A DNA stretch of 64,000 nucleotides from an uncultured Lachnospiraceae bacterium. Lineage in GTDB: Bacteria > Bacillota > Clostridia > Lachnospirales > Lachnospiraceae. Under the pieces are notes generated by a model. It ran no database searches. It had not been told where the DNA came from and saw nothing but the letters and a program-made list of their open reading frames with translations. Shown in pieces: positions 8,435 through 16,787 of this stretch (its first letter is position 1; each line of letters begins with the position of its first letter). A program made the position numbers and the translations under genes. Location: assembly GCA_934309145.1 (NCBI GenBank), contig CAKRCW010000001.1:363371-427370 (forward strand). The letters are read 5' to 3'.

Positions 8435-9045
8435 TCAATTAATACATCCATATGGTCACAGAGATAATTTCTTAGCATCTGCATCTCCTCTAGGGCAATA
8501 CAGCTTCTGGGCTTTTCTTCCCCATTTTCATCCTTAAAAACCATATCGTATACCTCGTTAAATGGCATCCAGAAAACCTCGCTTATCTCTGACCGCTGAA
8601 ACACAATATCTTCCTCTGGAATATCCCTGTACATCACATATACATTGCTCACCTGATTATCTGAGAATATACTTCCATGAAAATTCTTGCTGTACGCTTT
8701 TCTTCTTTTTCCACAAAAATGAAGCTCCTTTGCCGATGCTGTGACACCCAATTCCTCGCTAAGCTCCCTCAATGCTGACTCAACATAACTACAGCCCGAC
8801 GGGATGTGTCCGGCACTTGATATATCAAGGCATCCGGGATGTGAATCCTTGTCATCACTTCTCCGCTGAACTAAAAGCTCAACCCCGTCCAATATGCCAT
8901 ACCCTGCACCACAGGCTTTAGCATTTACACGCATAAGCCATACATGTGAGGTTCTGTGTCTTATGCCCTTTTCGTGTGCTTCCTCTCTGGAAACAGTATC
9001 TCCTGTTGGCACACCATTTTCATCTACTATGTCAAGTATTTCCAT
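8422..9045 (-). CDS. Nudix hydrolase (isopentenyl-diphosphate isomerase-like subgroup)
   Basis: Hydrolase of nucleoside-diphosphate-linked substrates, 207 residues from the ATG at 9045 that follows GAGGAGAGG. The Nudix box begins at GHIPSG and continues through ALRELSEELGV. The N-terminal VDENGVPTGDTVSREEAHEKG and the RTSHVWL stretch are typical of the branch that includes bacterial IDI-like Nudix proteins of broad specificity. The last four sense codons and the stop lie inside the right arm of the 59-bp palindrome, so the extreme C-terminus may have been set by insertion of that element. Confidence 0.85.
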   Translation of the reverse strand: MEILDIVDENGVPTGDTVSREEAHEKGIRHRTSHVWLMRVNAKACGAGYGILDGVELLVQRRSDDKDSHPGCLDISSAGHIPSGCSYVESALRELSEELGVTASAKELHFCGKRRKAYSKNFHGSIFSDNQVSNVYVMYRDIPEEDIVFQRSEISEVFWMPFNEVYDMVFKDENGEEKPRSCIALEEMQMLRNYLCDHMDVLIDSVR

Positions 9046-9173
9046 GTTTTCCTCTCCTCGCAAATATTAAACTGCCATGTCAAATTATTTAAAAATTAAT
9101 TTTTTAATGTAGACTGGCGGCGTGATATTATTTATATCACGTTGCCTGTAGTCGCAATACTCATTATATCATA

Positions 9174-9229
9174 GAAAAAAGTCCATGTACCAGCACATTA
9201 TCATGTGATTTTGGTACATGGACTTATTT
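9174..9229 (-). terminator. Terminator of the pdxST operon
   Basis: A 13-bp perfect stem (9180-9192 with 9212-9224, arm AGTCCATGTACCA) is followed on the minus strand by a run of T residues (9175-9180 on the complement). It starts 20 bases after the pdxT stop. A further weak hairpin, GTGATAT / ATATCAC, lies at 9122-9140. Confidence 0.85.
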
Positions 9230-9248
9230 TTACTACTTATTATCTATA

Positions 9249-9848
9249 TTACTTACAGAGATTTAAAAACATTTCATGGCAGCGTGTATCATCCGTAAGC
9301 TCCGGATGGAACGCAACACCTATCTGATTTTTATAGGTAACGCCAACTATATTTCTGCCTGTTTTATCTTTTGGCTTTCTGTCAATCTCTGTCAGAATTT
9401 CTACACCATCACCGATACTCTGGATATATGGTGCTCTTATGAATTCAAGTGGAAAATCCTTATCCTCATTGCCAGCCCCATTTAGCTTACCCATATATGA
9501 GAAGCTGCCGAGCTGTCTGCCATATGCATTTCTCTCAACAACCACCGGCAAAGATGCAAAATATGTGTTTGAGTCATTTGCAAGCTTCCTAGCTAACAAT
9601 ATAAGTCCCGCACATGTTCCGAAAACCGGCATATCCTTTGATATATAATCATTAAGTGTATCGAACATATCAAGCTCTCTAAGAAGCTTGCCCTGTACAG
9701 TGCTCTCTCCACCTGGAAGGATAATTCCCTGAAAATCCTGTTCTAAATCTCTCTTCTGTCTAAGCTCGATGCAAGAAGCTCCCAGCTTTTCAAGCATATA
9801 TTCATGCTCTATAAAAGCTCCCTGAACTGCAAGTACAGCAATCCTCAT
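9249..9848 (-). CDS. pdxT: PLP synthase glutaminase subunit PdxT
   Basis: Class I glutamine amidotransferase subunit of pyridoxal 5'-phosphate synthase; it hydrolyses glutamine and channels ammonia to PdxS. The 199 residues contain GGESTVQGKLL, the nucleophile elbow FGTCAGLILLA with the catalytic Cys at about residue 78, and the C-terminal FHPEL His-x-Glu pair. The start is one base after the pdxS stop, so the two subunits are coupled and made together. Confidence 0.95.
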   Translation of the reverse strand: MRIAVLAVQGAFIEHEYMLEKLGASCIELRQKRDLEQDFQGIILPGGESTVQGKLLRELDMFDTLNDYISKDMPVFGTCAGLILLARKLANDSNTYFASLPVVVERNAYGRQLGSFSYMGKLNGAGNEDKDFPLEFIRAPYIQSIGDGVEILTEIDRKPKDKTGRNIVGVTYKNQIGVAFHPELTDDTRCHEMFLNLCK

Positions 9849-9849
9849 T

Positions 9850-10728
9850 CTACTTGCCCCTTTCAGCCATAAGGAGTTCTATCTCCTGCTCATTTATTCC
9901 AACCATAGCTTCTCCTAAATCCTCTGACAATGAAGCTATAAGCTTAGCATCTGTATAGTTTGTAACAGCCTTAACGATTGCATTTGCACGCTTCTTAGGG
10001 TTACCTGACTTAAATATACCAGAGCCAACGAATACACCCTCAGCACCAAGCTGCATCATAAGTGCTGCGTCTGCCGGTGTAGCAACTCCACCTGCTGCGA
10101 AATTTACAACAGGAAGCTTTCCATTTTCATGTACATAAAGAACAAGGTCATAAGGTACTCTGAGCTCCTTAGCAGCATCAAAAAGCTCATCCTCACGCAT
10201 AGATGTGAGACGTGCTATCTCGCTGTTCATCATTCTCATATGACGTACAGCCTGAACAACGTCACCTGTACCAGGCTCACCCTTAGTTCTAATCATTGAT
10301 GCACCCTCGTTAATTCTTCTTAATGCCTCGCCAAGATCCTTTGCACCACATACAAATGGAACCTTGAACTTTGTCTTATCAATATGGTACACATCATCAG
10401 CAGGTGAGAGAACCTCACTCTCATCGATATAATCAATCTCTATAGCCTCTAAAAGCTGTGCCTCAACGAAATGACCAATTCTGCACTTAGCCATAACAGG
10501 TATAGATACAGCATCCTGAATACCCTTAATCATCTTAGGATCACTCATTCTTGAAACTCCACCGGCAGCTCTTATGTCAGCAGGTATACGCTCAAGTGCC
10601 ATAACTGCACATGCACCAGCCTCCTCAGCAATCTTAGCCTGCTCAGGTGTTGTAACATCCATGATAACTCCACCCTTAAGCATCTGTGCGAGCTCCTTGT
10701 TAAGTCCCCATCTGTTTTCCATACTCAT
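9850..10728 (-). CDS. pdxS: PLP synthase subunit PdxS
   Basis: Synthase subunit that condenses ribose 5-phosphate, glyceraldehyde 3-phosphate and ammonia into PLP. The 292-residue TIM barrel is highly conserved: [54 protein letters not shown] with the catalytic lysine, [20 protein letters not shown], and [19 protein letters not shown]. The size and motifs leave no real alternative. It is the first gene of the two-gene operon; four direct repeats upstream suggest control by a MocR-type PdxR. Confidence 0.97.
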   Translation of the reverse strand: MSMENRWGLNKELAQMLKGGVIMDVTTPEQAKIAEEAGACAVMALERIPADIRAAGGVSRMSDPKMIKGIQDAVSIPVMAKCRIGHFVEAQLLEAIEIDYIDESEVLSPADDVYHIDKTKFKVPFVCGAKDLGEALRRINEGASMIRTKGEPGTGDVVQAVRHMRMMNSEIARLTSMREDELFDAAKELRVPYDLVLYVHENGKLPVVNFAAGGVATPADAALMMQLGAEGVFVGSGIFKSGNPKKRANAIVKAVTNYTDAKLIASLSEDLGEAMVGINEQEIELLMAERGK

Positions 10729-10830
10729 ATCCGTAGTACCTCCGTATTCATATTATTTTAATATACTTTTTAAATTTGAAGTAAGTTTAATACTACGTGG
10801 CATTATTATAAAGCTCCATTTATGTATATT

Positions 10831-10911
10831 TTAATATGGTCAGTTTTCTAATTGGATATGTTCAGTCTGGCATTGGATATATTCAGTTTGTTTATAGATA
10901 ACATACTCAGT
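10831..10911 (-). promoter_or_regulatory. Four direct repeats upstream of pdxST (PdxR-like operators)
   Basis: Reading the minus strand, four copies of a site starting ACTGA lie in a row: ACTGAGTATGTTAT, ACTGAATATATCCAAT, ACTGAACATATCCAAT and ACTGACCATATTAA. Their CAGT ends on the plus strand fall at 10844, 10866, 10887 and 10911, so the spacing is 21-24 bases, about two helical turns. MocR/PdxR regulators of PLP synthesis bind direct repeats upstream of pdxST. No regulator gene is in the window, so the assignment is inferred from position and layout. Confidence 0.55.
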
Positions 10912-10942
10912 TTTTAACGTTTTTTTAGCAAGTCTCTTTTGT

Positions 10943-11064
10943 CTATTGATATGAATAAAATCCATATTGAGGTTCTACATTATACAATCCATAATATTGA
11001 AGCGTACTCTGTTCGCTAAGTCCATATACCCAGTTGACATATTCCTCCGGCAATGTATCTACAT
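10943..11064 (-). pseudogene. Probable frameshifted C-terminal tail of the sigma-like protein
   Basis: Directly after the TAG at 11065-11067, another frame on the same strand stays open to a stop at 10943-10945. It reads DTLPEEYVNWVYGLSEQS, then a Tyr-rich end including YGLYNVEPQYGFY. It has no start or ribosome site of its own, but it looks like real protein and begins at the sigma-like gene's stop. A single-base deletion near 11063-11070 would explain it; a sequencing error would look the same. Confidence 0.5.
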
Positions 11065-12735
11065 CTATTGTCCATCCGAAAGAAGTGCTATTGCCTCCTC
11101 ATATGTCAGGTATGACTGCTCAGACTGTAACATAGCCTCGGTAGCATTATCATCATATGCATTATGATTGTAAATGATAAGATTCGTCATTTTACCTGTA
11201 AGGTCATCCAATGCATTCTGGAATACATCCTCCGTAACATCCTGTCCATCAACAGTACAGGTTGCAATCATGGCACTATAATCGTCATTTGGAGTTTTAT
11301 CTCTATACATAAGCTGTTCAGAATATAGCGTTCCATCAGCATTTGGCTTTAACACAAAATATGATTCTTCCGTAAACTCATCTGCCATACCTGTGCATCC
11401 GTACAGATTGTTATCTCCTTCAATCTGGAATAAAGAATATGTAGTTCCACCAGCAACAAAAACATCCCAGTTCTCTCCGTAATATATCTGCTTTGCAGCT
11501 CCATCCTCCATAGTATAAATATATAACCCTGCTGTATATTCATCATCCATTGCAATATATATAAGCTCTGGTACACCATCACCTGTAATATCAGTAATTG
11601 CCACAGGGGTATCTTCATTGTCTGAGTTCCAATCATCAGAACCAAGAATCTGCCTGTTCTGCCTGTATTCTGTAATACTCTGTTCATTATCCTCAAGTAT
11701 TGCAAGATAAGGCTGTTTATATTCATCTGCGTCAATATCCTGTTCTGTGCTAAGCTCCTCTGATGTTTCCTCCGTGGCCTCCGAAGCCATCTCCTCGCTT
11801 GCAGTAGTAGATTCCTTTTCTTTACTGTCTGTACTCAGGAAATGATGAAGTGCAAAGCCTCCACCTGCTATCAGAGCCGCACCTGCTATTCCAAGGGCAA
11901 TCTTAGCACCCATTGTACTGAGTATTCCTGTTGCAGCACTTCCTCCTGCCGCTGCACCTGCTGCCTCACCGCCAGCAATACCACCGACTGCACCAGCAGC
12001 TTCATTTGCGGCTACTGCTGCTGTATCTCCTGCTCCTTTTGCAGCCATAATGCCAGCTACTCCGTTCCCTGCAATATTAATTCCAAGTGAATAGCTCAAT
12101 ACACTCTGAAAAATTACCCACAGCACAGGAATCTCACTTAAGCTATACATCTTTGATTCGTCATGCGTAGGTACTGCTCCAATAACATCTCTGATATTCT
12201 GTCTGATACTTCCAAGTATTGCCTTAACCTGCGGTACAGAATAACCTGTCTTAGCCGAAATGTCAGACACTCCAAGTCCAGCATAATAATAGTACTGTAA
12301 TATAACTTTATGTACTACAGGCAATGCATTTATATGTGCCTGTAAGCTCTGCTGGAATGCCATATCTCTTAATTGTTTTTCTGATATAAGCGGCTCACCA
12401 TCCTGATATGCATATTCATAATCAAATGGATATGTCCCCTCGTCAGGTATATGCGCCTCCACACCTGCATTATTTAGATATCCAAGTGCTACATCAGTCG
12501 CATTCATTCCCATCCACTGGTAAAAATACTCCTTATCTGTCACCTGTCCAATATTCTGATACACCCTGTTATAGGTCTCATTAATCAACCCAAGAGCTAC
12601 ATCCTGTTCTCCCAAAATGTTATATAAAACCTGATATACATATTGTGATGTAAGGTTATAGAAATTCTCATAATCTGAGAAATCTCCCTGCTGCATCAGC
12701 TCTATATCCCTGTATACCTGTTCGTTGTTGTTCAT
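11065..12735 (-). CDS. ECF sigma-like N-terminus fused to a membrane anchor and extracytoplasmic domain
   Basis: The 556-residue protein starts at ATG 12735 after AGAGGTGG. Residues 1-190 resemble region 2 and region 4 of an ECF sigma factor: an acidic helical start, then INALPVVHKVILQYYYYAGL and a helix-turn-helix ISAKTGYSVPQVKAILGSIR. An Ala/Gly-rich stretch (about 235-280) leads to one membrane helix near 280-305. A Ser/Glu-rich linker and an exterior domain containing DITGDGVPELIYI, an FG-GAP/EF-hand-like motif, follow. Such one-piece membrane-linked sigma-like proteins occur in Clostridia; the role is unknown. An in-frame coding continuation beyond the stop exists only after a one-base shift, so the 3' end may be frameshifted. 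Confidence 0.7.
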   Translation of the reverse strand: MNNNEQVYRDIELMQQGDFSDYENFYNLTSQYVYQVLYNILGEQDVALGLINETYNRVYQNIGQVTDKEYFYQWMGMNATDVALGYLNNAGVEAHIPDEGTYPFDYEYAYQDGEPLISEKQLRDMAFQQSLQAHINALPVVHKVILQYYYYAGLGVSDISAKTGYSVPQVKAILGSIRQNIRDVIGAVPTHDESKMYSLSEIPVLWVIFQSVLSYSLGINIAGNGVAGIMAAKGAGDTAAVAANEAAGAVGGIAGGEAAGAAAGGSAATGILSTMGAKIALGIAGAALIAGGGFALHHFLSTDSKEKESTTASEEMASEATEETSEELSTEQDIDADEYKQPYLAILEDNEQSITEYRQNRQILGSDDWNSDNEDTPVAITDITGDGVPELIYIAMDDEYTAGLYIYTMEDGAAKQIYYGENWDVFVAGGTTYSLFQIEGDNNLYGCTGMADEFTEESYFVLKPNADGTLYSEQLMYRDKTPNDDYSAMIATCTVDGQDVTEDVFQNALDDLTGKMTNLIIYNHNAYDDNATEAMLQSEQSYLTYEEAIALLSDGQ

Positions 12736-12769
12736 ACTATCCACCTCTTGCTCCCTAGTATCAGTTTAC

Positions 12770-13246
12770 TTATATTAAATCATTTTCCCTTATATAACGT
12801 AACAATGCCTCACAGCCTGTCACTATATCGTTATATGTTACCACAAAATCCCCCGAATACCAAGGATCTGCTATTCCTCTGTCTATCCCGGCATATTCAA
12901 GCAGCATGTGTATCTTGCCTTTGGCATCCCCGCCAAATACACGCTTCATGTTTCTTATATTTGCTTCATCCATACCTATGAGCAAATCATATCGCTCGTA
13001 ATCATCTCTTGTTATCTGAACAGCCCTCTTTTCAGAGCAGCTTATTCCATGTTTAGCCAGCTCCCGTTTAGCAGGTGGATATACTGGATTTCCTACTCCG
13101 TTATAGATTTCCTCGCTGCTCGTCGCAGCAGAGGCTACATAAAATTTGGATGTTAAACCTTGGTCTTCTAGCATCTTTTTGAATATGTATTCTGCCATGG
13201 GCGAACGACAGATGTTGCCGTGGCAGATGAAAAGGATTTTTATCAT
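12770..13246 (-). CDS. Low-molecular-weight protein-tyrosine phosphatase
   Basis: Cytoplasmic phosphatase of the LMW-PTP family, 158 residues, full length. The catalytic loop CHGNICRS gives the CX5R signature (Cys8, Arg14) followed by Ser15, and the general-acid motif DPWY is at 127-130. ArsC-type arsenate reductases share this fold but lack the second loop seen here, so phosphatase is favoured. It is the last core gene before the defense island and could be next to the integration point. Confidence 0.88.
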   Translation of the reverse strand: MIKILFICHGNICRSPMAEYIFKKMLEDQGLTSKFYVASAATSSEEIYNGVGNPVYPPAKRELAKHGISCSEKRAVQITRDDYERYDLLIGMDEANIRNMKRVFGGDAKGKIHMLLEYAGIDRGIADPWYSGDFVVTYNDIVTGCEALLRYIRENDLI

Positions 13247-13254
13247 TGTTTTGG

Positions 13255-13410
13255 TTCTCCTTGTTTTGCCCCAGAATGCCCTGTTTTGCGAGGTTTTCTG
13301 GGGTTATGGTAAAATGCTCTAAAATTACAGATTGTGGCAAATCAGAGCAAGAATGAGCAAATTGTGACTACATGTTAGTGGTAAAATTGGTGGTAAAAGG
13401 GAAATTGTTA
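13255..13410. other. Candidate left boundary of the genomic island
   Basis: This gene-free stretch between the tyrosine phosphatase and the NYN gene holds an 8-bp inverted repeat (CCCCAGAA at 13269-13276 with TTCTGGGG at 13296-13303) and two direct GGTAAAA copies (GTGGTAAAA at 13377 and GGTGGTAAAA at 13388). Short direct repeats of this kind are typical arm sites of Tn916-type integrases, and an integrase remnant lies 1 kb further in. I could not find a matching second end in the window. Confidence 0.3.
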
Positions 13411-13426
13411 CTACTAAAGATTTTTA

Positions 13427-14326
13427 CTACTTACCTGATAACTCACTAATCAATGGTTGTATTGTCTTATAAATGTGTGAAACCACTGTTCCATCTGAAT
13501 ACAATTTTAACAATCCATTATTCACTTGCTGTTTAGTTTCTGACTTTAAAATAATCTGAATGATTTCCTCTTTGCAATCCACATATATTTTCTTCTTAAA
13601 GTGCTGACCAAAGAAAGAACGAACCTGCGATTCTCTTTTTGCGACTTTACTCTTTGATTGCACAAATTTCTCAAGAATAGACTTAACATCCTCATATACT
13701 TCGGAATAGTTATTAAAGGAGTTCTTGATATCATTGTGAATTCCATTTAGCATTCTTTCATCATTACAATGAGCAATAACAAACTTGCAGATTCTATTTG
13801 CCGAATTTCTATCATATCCTATAGCCACAAGTCCATGCTGCATAAACAGGTTTAATTCACTTCTATCATCACCTTCAAATTCATATGCCATACCTGCACT
13901 AATTTTACTATTCACAGTCTGCACATTACTTTTTGTTTGAGATACTGTCTGTGTTTTTTGCCTCTGAGTAGAAGCAGTTCCCGGCAACTTCTCTTTTCGT
14001 GAAATATTAGGATAGCCTTCCTCTTTCCAAAACTTAACTATGTTATCGTAATCCTTATCCTTACTGATAATCACATAACTACATTCCTTACCATACACTC
14101 CCAACAAATGGCCTAGGTAAGAAACCAGATGCATATCCAATGACTGCTTTCGCACTGGAACTAAATGAGATTTGATATCTCCATTTAACCAAAAAATGTC
14201 CTGTCTTATATTTGTTGCATTCTGTGTTGAGAAAATATGCACATGTTCTTCCTTTGTCATACTTTCAATATTCGCAATGCCATCATTATGAACATTTTCA
14301 AAATCAATCAAATAAAAAGTTTTCAT
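13427..14326 (-). CDS. NYN/PIN-like nuclease with C-terminal module shared with the HEPN protein at 30.7 kb
   Basis: The 299-residue protein starts MKTFYLIDFENVH, the first acidic motif of NYN (PIN-like) nucleases (Asp8). LDMHLVSYLG and ISKDKDYDNIVKFW supply further conserved acids, so an RNA-cutting role is likely. A Gln/Thr-rich linker (about 118-145) and a helical middle part follow. Residues 230-299 begin KRESQVRSFFGQHFKKKIYV and closely match the end of the HEPN-motif protein at 30703-31689, with 18 of the first 20 residues identical. I know no name for this module. The gene stands alone at the left edge of the defense island. Confidence 0.7.
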   Translation of the reverse strand: MKTFYLIDFENVHNDGIANIESMTKEEHVHIFSTQNATNIRQDIFWLNGDIKSHLVPVRKQSLDMHLVSYLGHLLGVYGKECSYVIISKDKDYDNIVKFWKEEGYPNISRKEKLPGTASTQRQKTQTVSQTKSNVQTVNSKISAGMAYEFEGDDRSELNLFMQHGLVAIGYDRNSANRICKFVIAHCNDERMLNGIHNDIKNSFNNYSEVYEDVKSILEKFVQSKSKVAKRESQVRSFFGQHFKKKIYVDCKEEIIQIILKSETKQQVNNGLLKLYSDGTVVSHIYKTIQPLISELSGK

Positions 14327-14459
14327 TTATCTATTCACATCCTTTTCAAGGCAAAATTTTTCCAAAATATATTATACAATCTTATTTTCGTTTTTTCTAT
14401 AGCAATATAACGCCCCAACCATCAAAAGCCAGAGCGTTACCTATCATCTATATTAAATT

Positions 14460-14780
14460 ACCTTAAACATCTTCTGTGACATCGTTTTCTCTTTCTTCTC
14501 AACTTCTGCCTGTGCCTTTCGGAATTCTTCCATCCGCTTCAATTCTTCCCCTGCATCATCGAATCCGATATGCGTGTACACATCCATGGTAACGCTAATA
14601 TCCGAATGCCCCATGAGGTACTGCAACGTCTTAGGATTCATTCCCGATTTTGCCATATTCGAACAATACGTGTGTCAGCATACATGAGATATAATGTTCG
14701 GCATCTGCACTCGATAGATATCATTGTGTCTGCCGACCATATGATTGAAATGGTGCTGCCAATGCATTGCAACTCCTGTA
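14460..14780 (-). pseudogene. int: C-terminal remnant of a Tn916-type tyrosine integrase
   Basis: On the minus strand one frame reads GVAMHWQHHFNHMVGRHN, then IISHVC, a TGA stop, then HTYCSNMAKSGMNPKTLQ and YLMGHSDISVTMDVYTH. This is the catalytic end of a phage or conjugative-transposon integrase with the H..R..GH..Y pattern. The TGA replaces the catalytic Arg of the conserved CRHT motif (CGA to TGA). No N-terminal or core domain is present upstream. The gene is dead and marks past integration of the island. Confidence 0.85.
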
Positions 14781-15171
14781 TTGATTTCATGTATGTGAAC
14801 TTTTCATATAAATGCACAAATAGCATCTATCACATAAAATACTCTTTAAAATGACTAACTGAGGATTTTTTATACATTTTCCAGCATTATTTTGATAATA
14901 CAAGTCTTTCCGTATAAGGATCCTATTTTTACAATTAACACATCTCACTCTCTTACATTTATTTCTGACGATTCATTATATTTTTTTCCAAGTAATATAT
15001 GTGTTATTTTCAACTACTATATCTCCTGAAAATATTATGTTTGACGGAGACATTGAGATTGCTTATTGACAGCATCTGTATATCCACTAAACCCTATACG
15101 GCACCATCTTTTAACAATGACCCCCGGAGTTCAGTTTTAACGATATTGGCATTACCTTGTTTATAGTATCC
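14781..15171. other. Gene-free stretch
   Basis: About 390 AT-rich bases between the integrase remnant and the SEFIR gene. I see no ORF with a credible start, no strong hairpin and no repeat. It is probably decayed integrase or element DNA. Confidence 0.6.
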
Positions 15172-16599
15172 TTAATTCTTTATTCCTAATTCTTCACTTG
15201 ATATATAATCCCAAAATGTTTGAGCAGTTTCGAAAGCTGAAGAATATCGATACTCTCTATACTTTCCTGCTTTGATATCCTTTTCTACCTCAGAAAAACG
15301 TTTCTTATATTCTTCAATAGAATCAAAACCCATAATATATGCTGCATCTTTTAAGTGTTCTAGCGACTTCATTTTACTTGCATATGTTTTCATTAAGCTT
15401 TGATAATCTTGACTACAATATATGTATGTGATTGGGAACCACTGCCATTCTCTGTCGTAATTTGATATCAAATATGAACTGTTGTAACAAAACAAATCTG
15501 CAAATACAAATTCCTGTTTATTACAGATTTTCATATTAATATTTGAAATCCAAAAAGCTGCTGTACCACTATAATATTTTTTATCATCCTTTTTACAAAC
15601 AGCTCTATCCAATGAATCATTGTGGTAATAAAAAGAATTAAAACTATCATCATCCTTATTAAAATTACTACATCCAGTAAAATATGTTTTATTTAAAATA
15701 TATCGTAACGCTTTCCAATCTTTTTGTTTGAAATAGTAGGCTATCGTATATAAAAATAACTCATGGCATAATGTTCTCTTTAATGCAGTCAATTCCGTAT
15801 AATCTGATCTTATACTTGTAACAAAGTCTTCCATCGCTTCAATAAAAATCTTACAACCATCATCAACATAATCTGCGGATTTCAATAGTAATAAAATTTC
15901 ATCTCTAAAAACAAGTAATTCCTCATACGCATGTGCCACATCTGTCTTTTCCAAAAATTCATACATCTCTAACTTTGAGTATAATTCTCCTAGCTTTTCT
16001 TTATATTTTTTCTTTTTAACTATCGGATCAACACTTCCCCTAAAAAAATCTTCACTTACCTTTGATTTTAATGTTAATTTAGGCGTATCATCAAGCCACG
16101 CTGGAGCTTTTCCTAATTCAGGTTCCTTCAATGTATCAATTCCATAGAGTGTACGTACAAGTCTTTGATATTCTGTTTCATAACTATCTTCTTTTGTAAG
16201 ATCAAAATGAAGAAGTCCTGCCATATATCTAGGCTTACATATATTACCATCTACATCACGTTCAAAAACAATAGGTAAGAATTTTCTCTGTGATACTTTA
16301 TTGTATACTTCAGGAGAAATAATCTGCGTTTCTGTACCAACACCGCCCGCTCTCTGGTCAGCTTTTTTTGCATAAACTGGATCAAGAAGCACTAATACAT
16401 TCGTAATATTTTCATCCGTTACACTCTTTTCCATAAATGCATATGTATCGTTTCCTTCTTTTAATTGCCATCTATCAAAAACAACTTCTATGCCATCTCT
16501 TTTTAAGTCAGTTGCAAATAAAATAACTTTTTCATTGTATTCTTCAGTTCCCCAAGCATATGATATAAACACTTGAGGATGCTCTATTCTTGGTTTCAT
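15172..16599 (-). CDS. SEFIR (TIR-like) domain protein, probable defense effector
   Basis: The 475-residue protein opens with PQVFISYAWGTEEYNEKVIL and continues FATDLKRDGIEVVFDRWQL and TNVLVLLDPVYAKK, the strand pattern of SEFIR/TIR domains (about 8-140). ISPEVYNKVSQRKFLPIVFE follows as expected for the domain end. The remaining 330 residues are mostly charged helices without a recognised family. Bacterial SEFIR and TIR proteins can act in abortive infection, often by consuming NAD; no enzymatic motif can be proven here. It is the last gene after hsdR in the same direction, 190 bases away. Confidence 0.75.
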   Translation of the reverse strand: MKPRIEHPQVFISYAWGTEEYNEKVILFATDLKRDGIEVVFDRWQLKEGNDTYAFMEKSVTDENITNVLVLLDPVYAKKADQRAGGVGTETQIISPEVYNKVSQRKFLPIVFERDVDGNICKPRYMAGLLHFDLTKEDSYETEYQRLVRTLYGIDTLKEPELGKAPAWLDDTPKLTLKSKVSEDFFRGSVDPIVKKKKYKEKLGELYSKLEMYEFLEKTDVAHAYEELLVFRDEILLLLKSADYVDDGCKIFIEAMEDFVTSIRSDYTELTALKRTLCHELFLYTIAYYFKQKDWKALRYILNKTYFTGCSNFNKDDDSFNSFYYHNDSLDRAVCKKDDKKYYSGTAAFWISNINMKICNKQEFVFADLFCYNSSYLISNYDREWQWFPITYIYCSQDYQSLMKTYASKMKSLEHLKDAAYIMGFDSIEEYKKRFSEVEKDIKAGKYREYRYSSAFETAQTFWDYISSEELGIKN

Positions 16600-16787
16600 A
16601 ATAAATCACCTACATTTCGTTCATTAGTCTTTTGATAAGGATATGCTCCATATATACTGTAATAATACACATCCTGCCATAACCTGCCGCATTTTGCCCC
16701 ATAAAGTACCGATTTTACTGAATTCCCACAGTCCTGCCGTAGCACATAAAGAGTATTTTTATACCATTATTCATATCCAGTCTCCTT

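Noticed and set aside
11349..11735. Open frame of 128 codons inside the sigma-like gene
   Set aside because: Same strand, different frame, low-complexity content; the sigma-like frame carries clear domains.
12770..13246. Arsenate reductase (ArsC) reading of the phosphatase gene
   Set aside because: The CX5R loop and DPWY motif fit LMW tyrosine phosphatase, and no ars genes are nearby.
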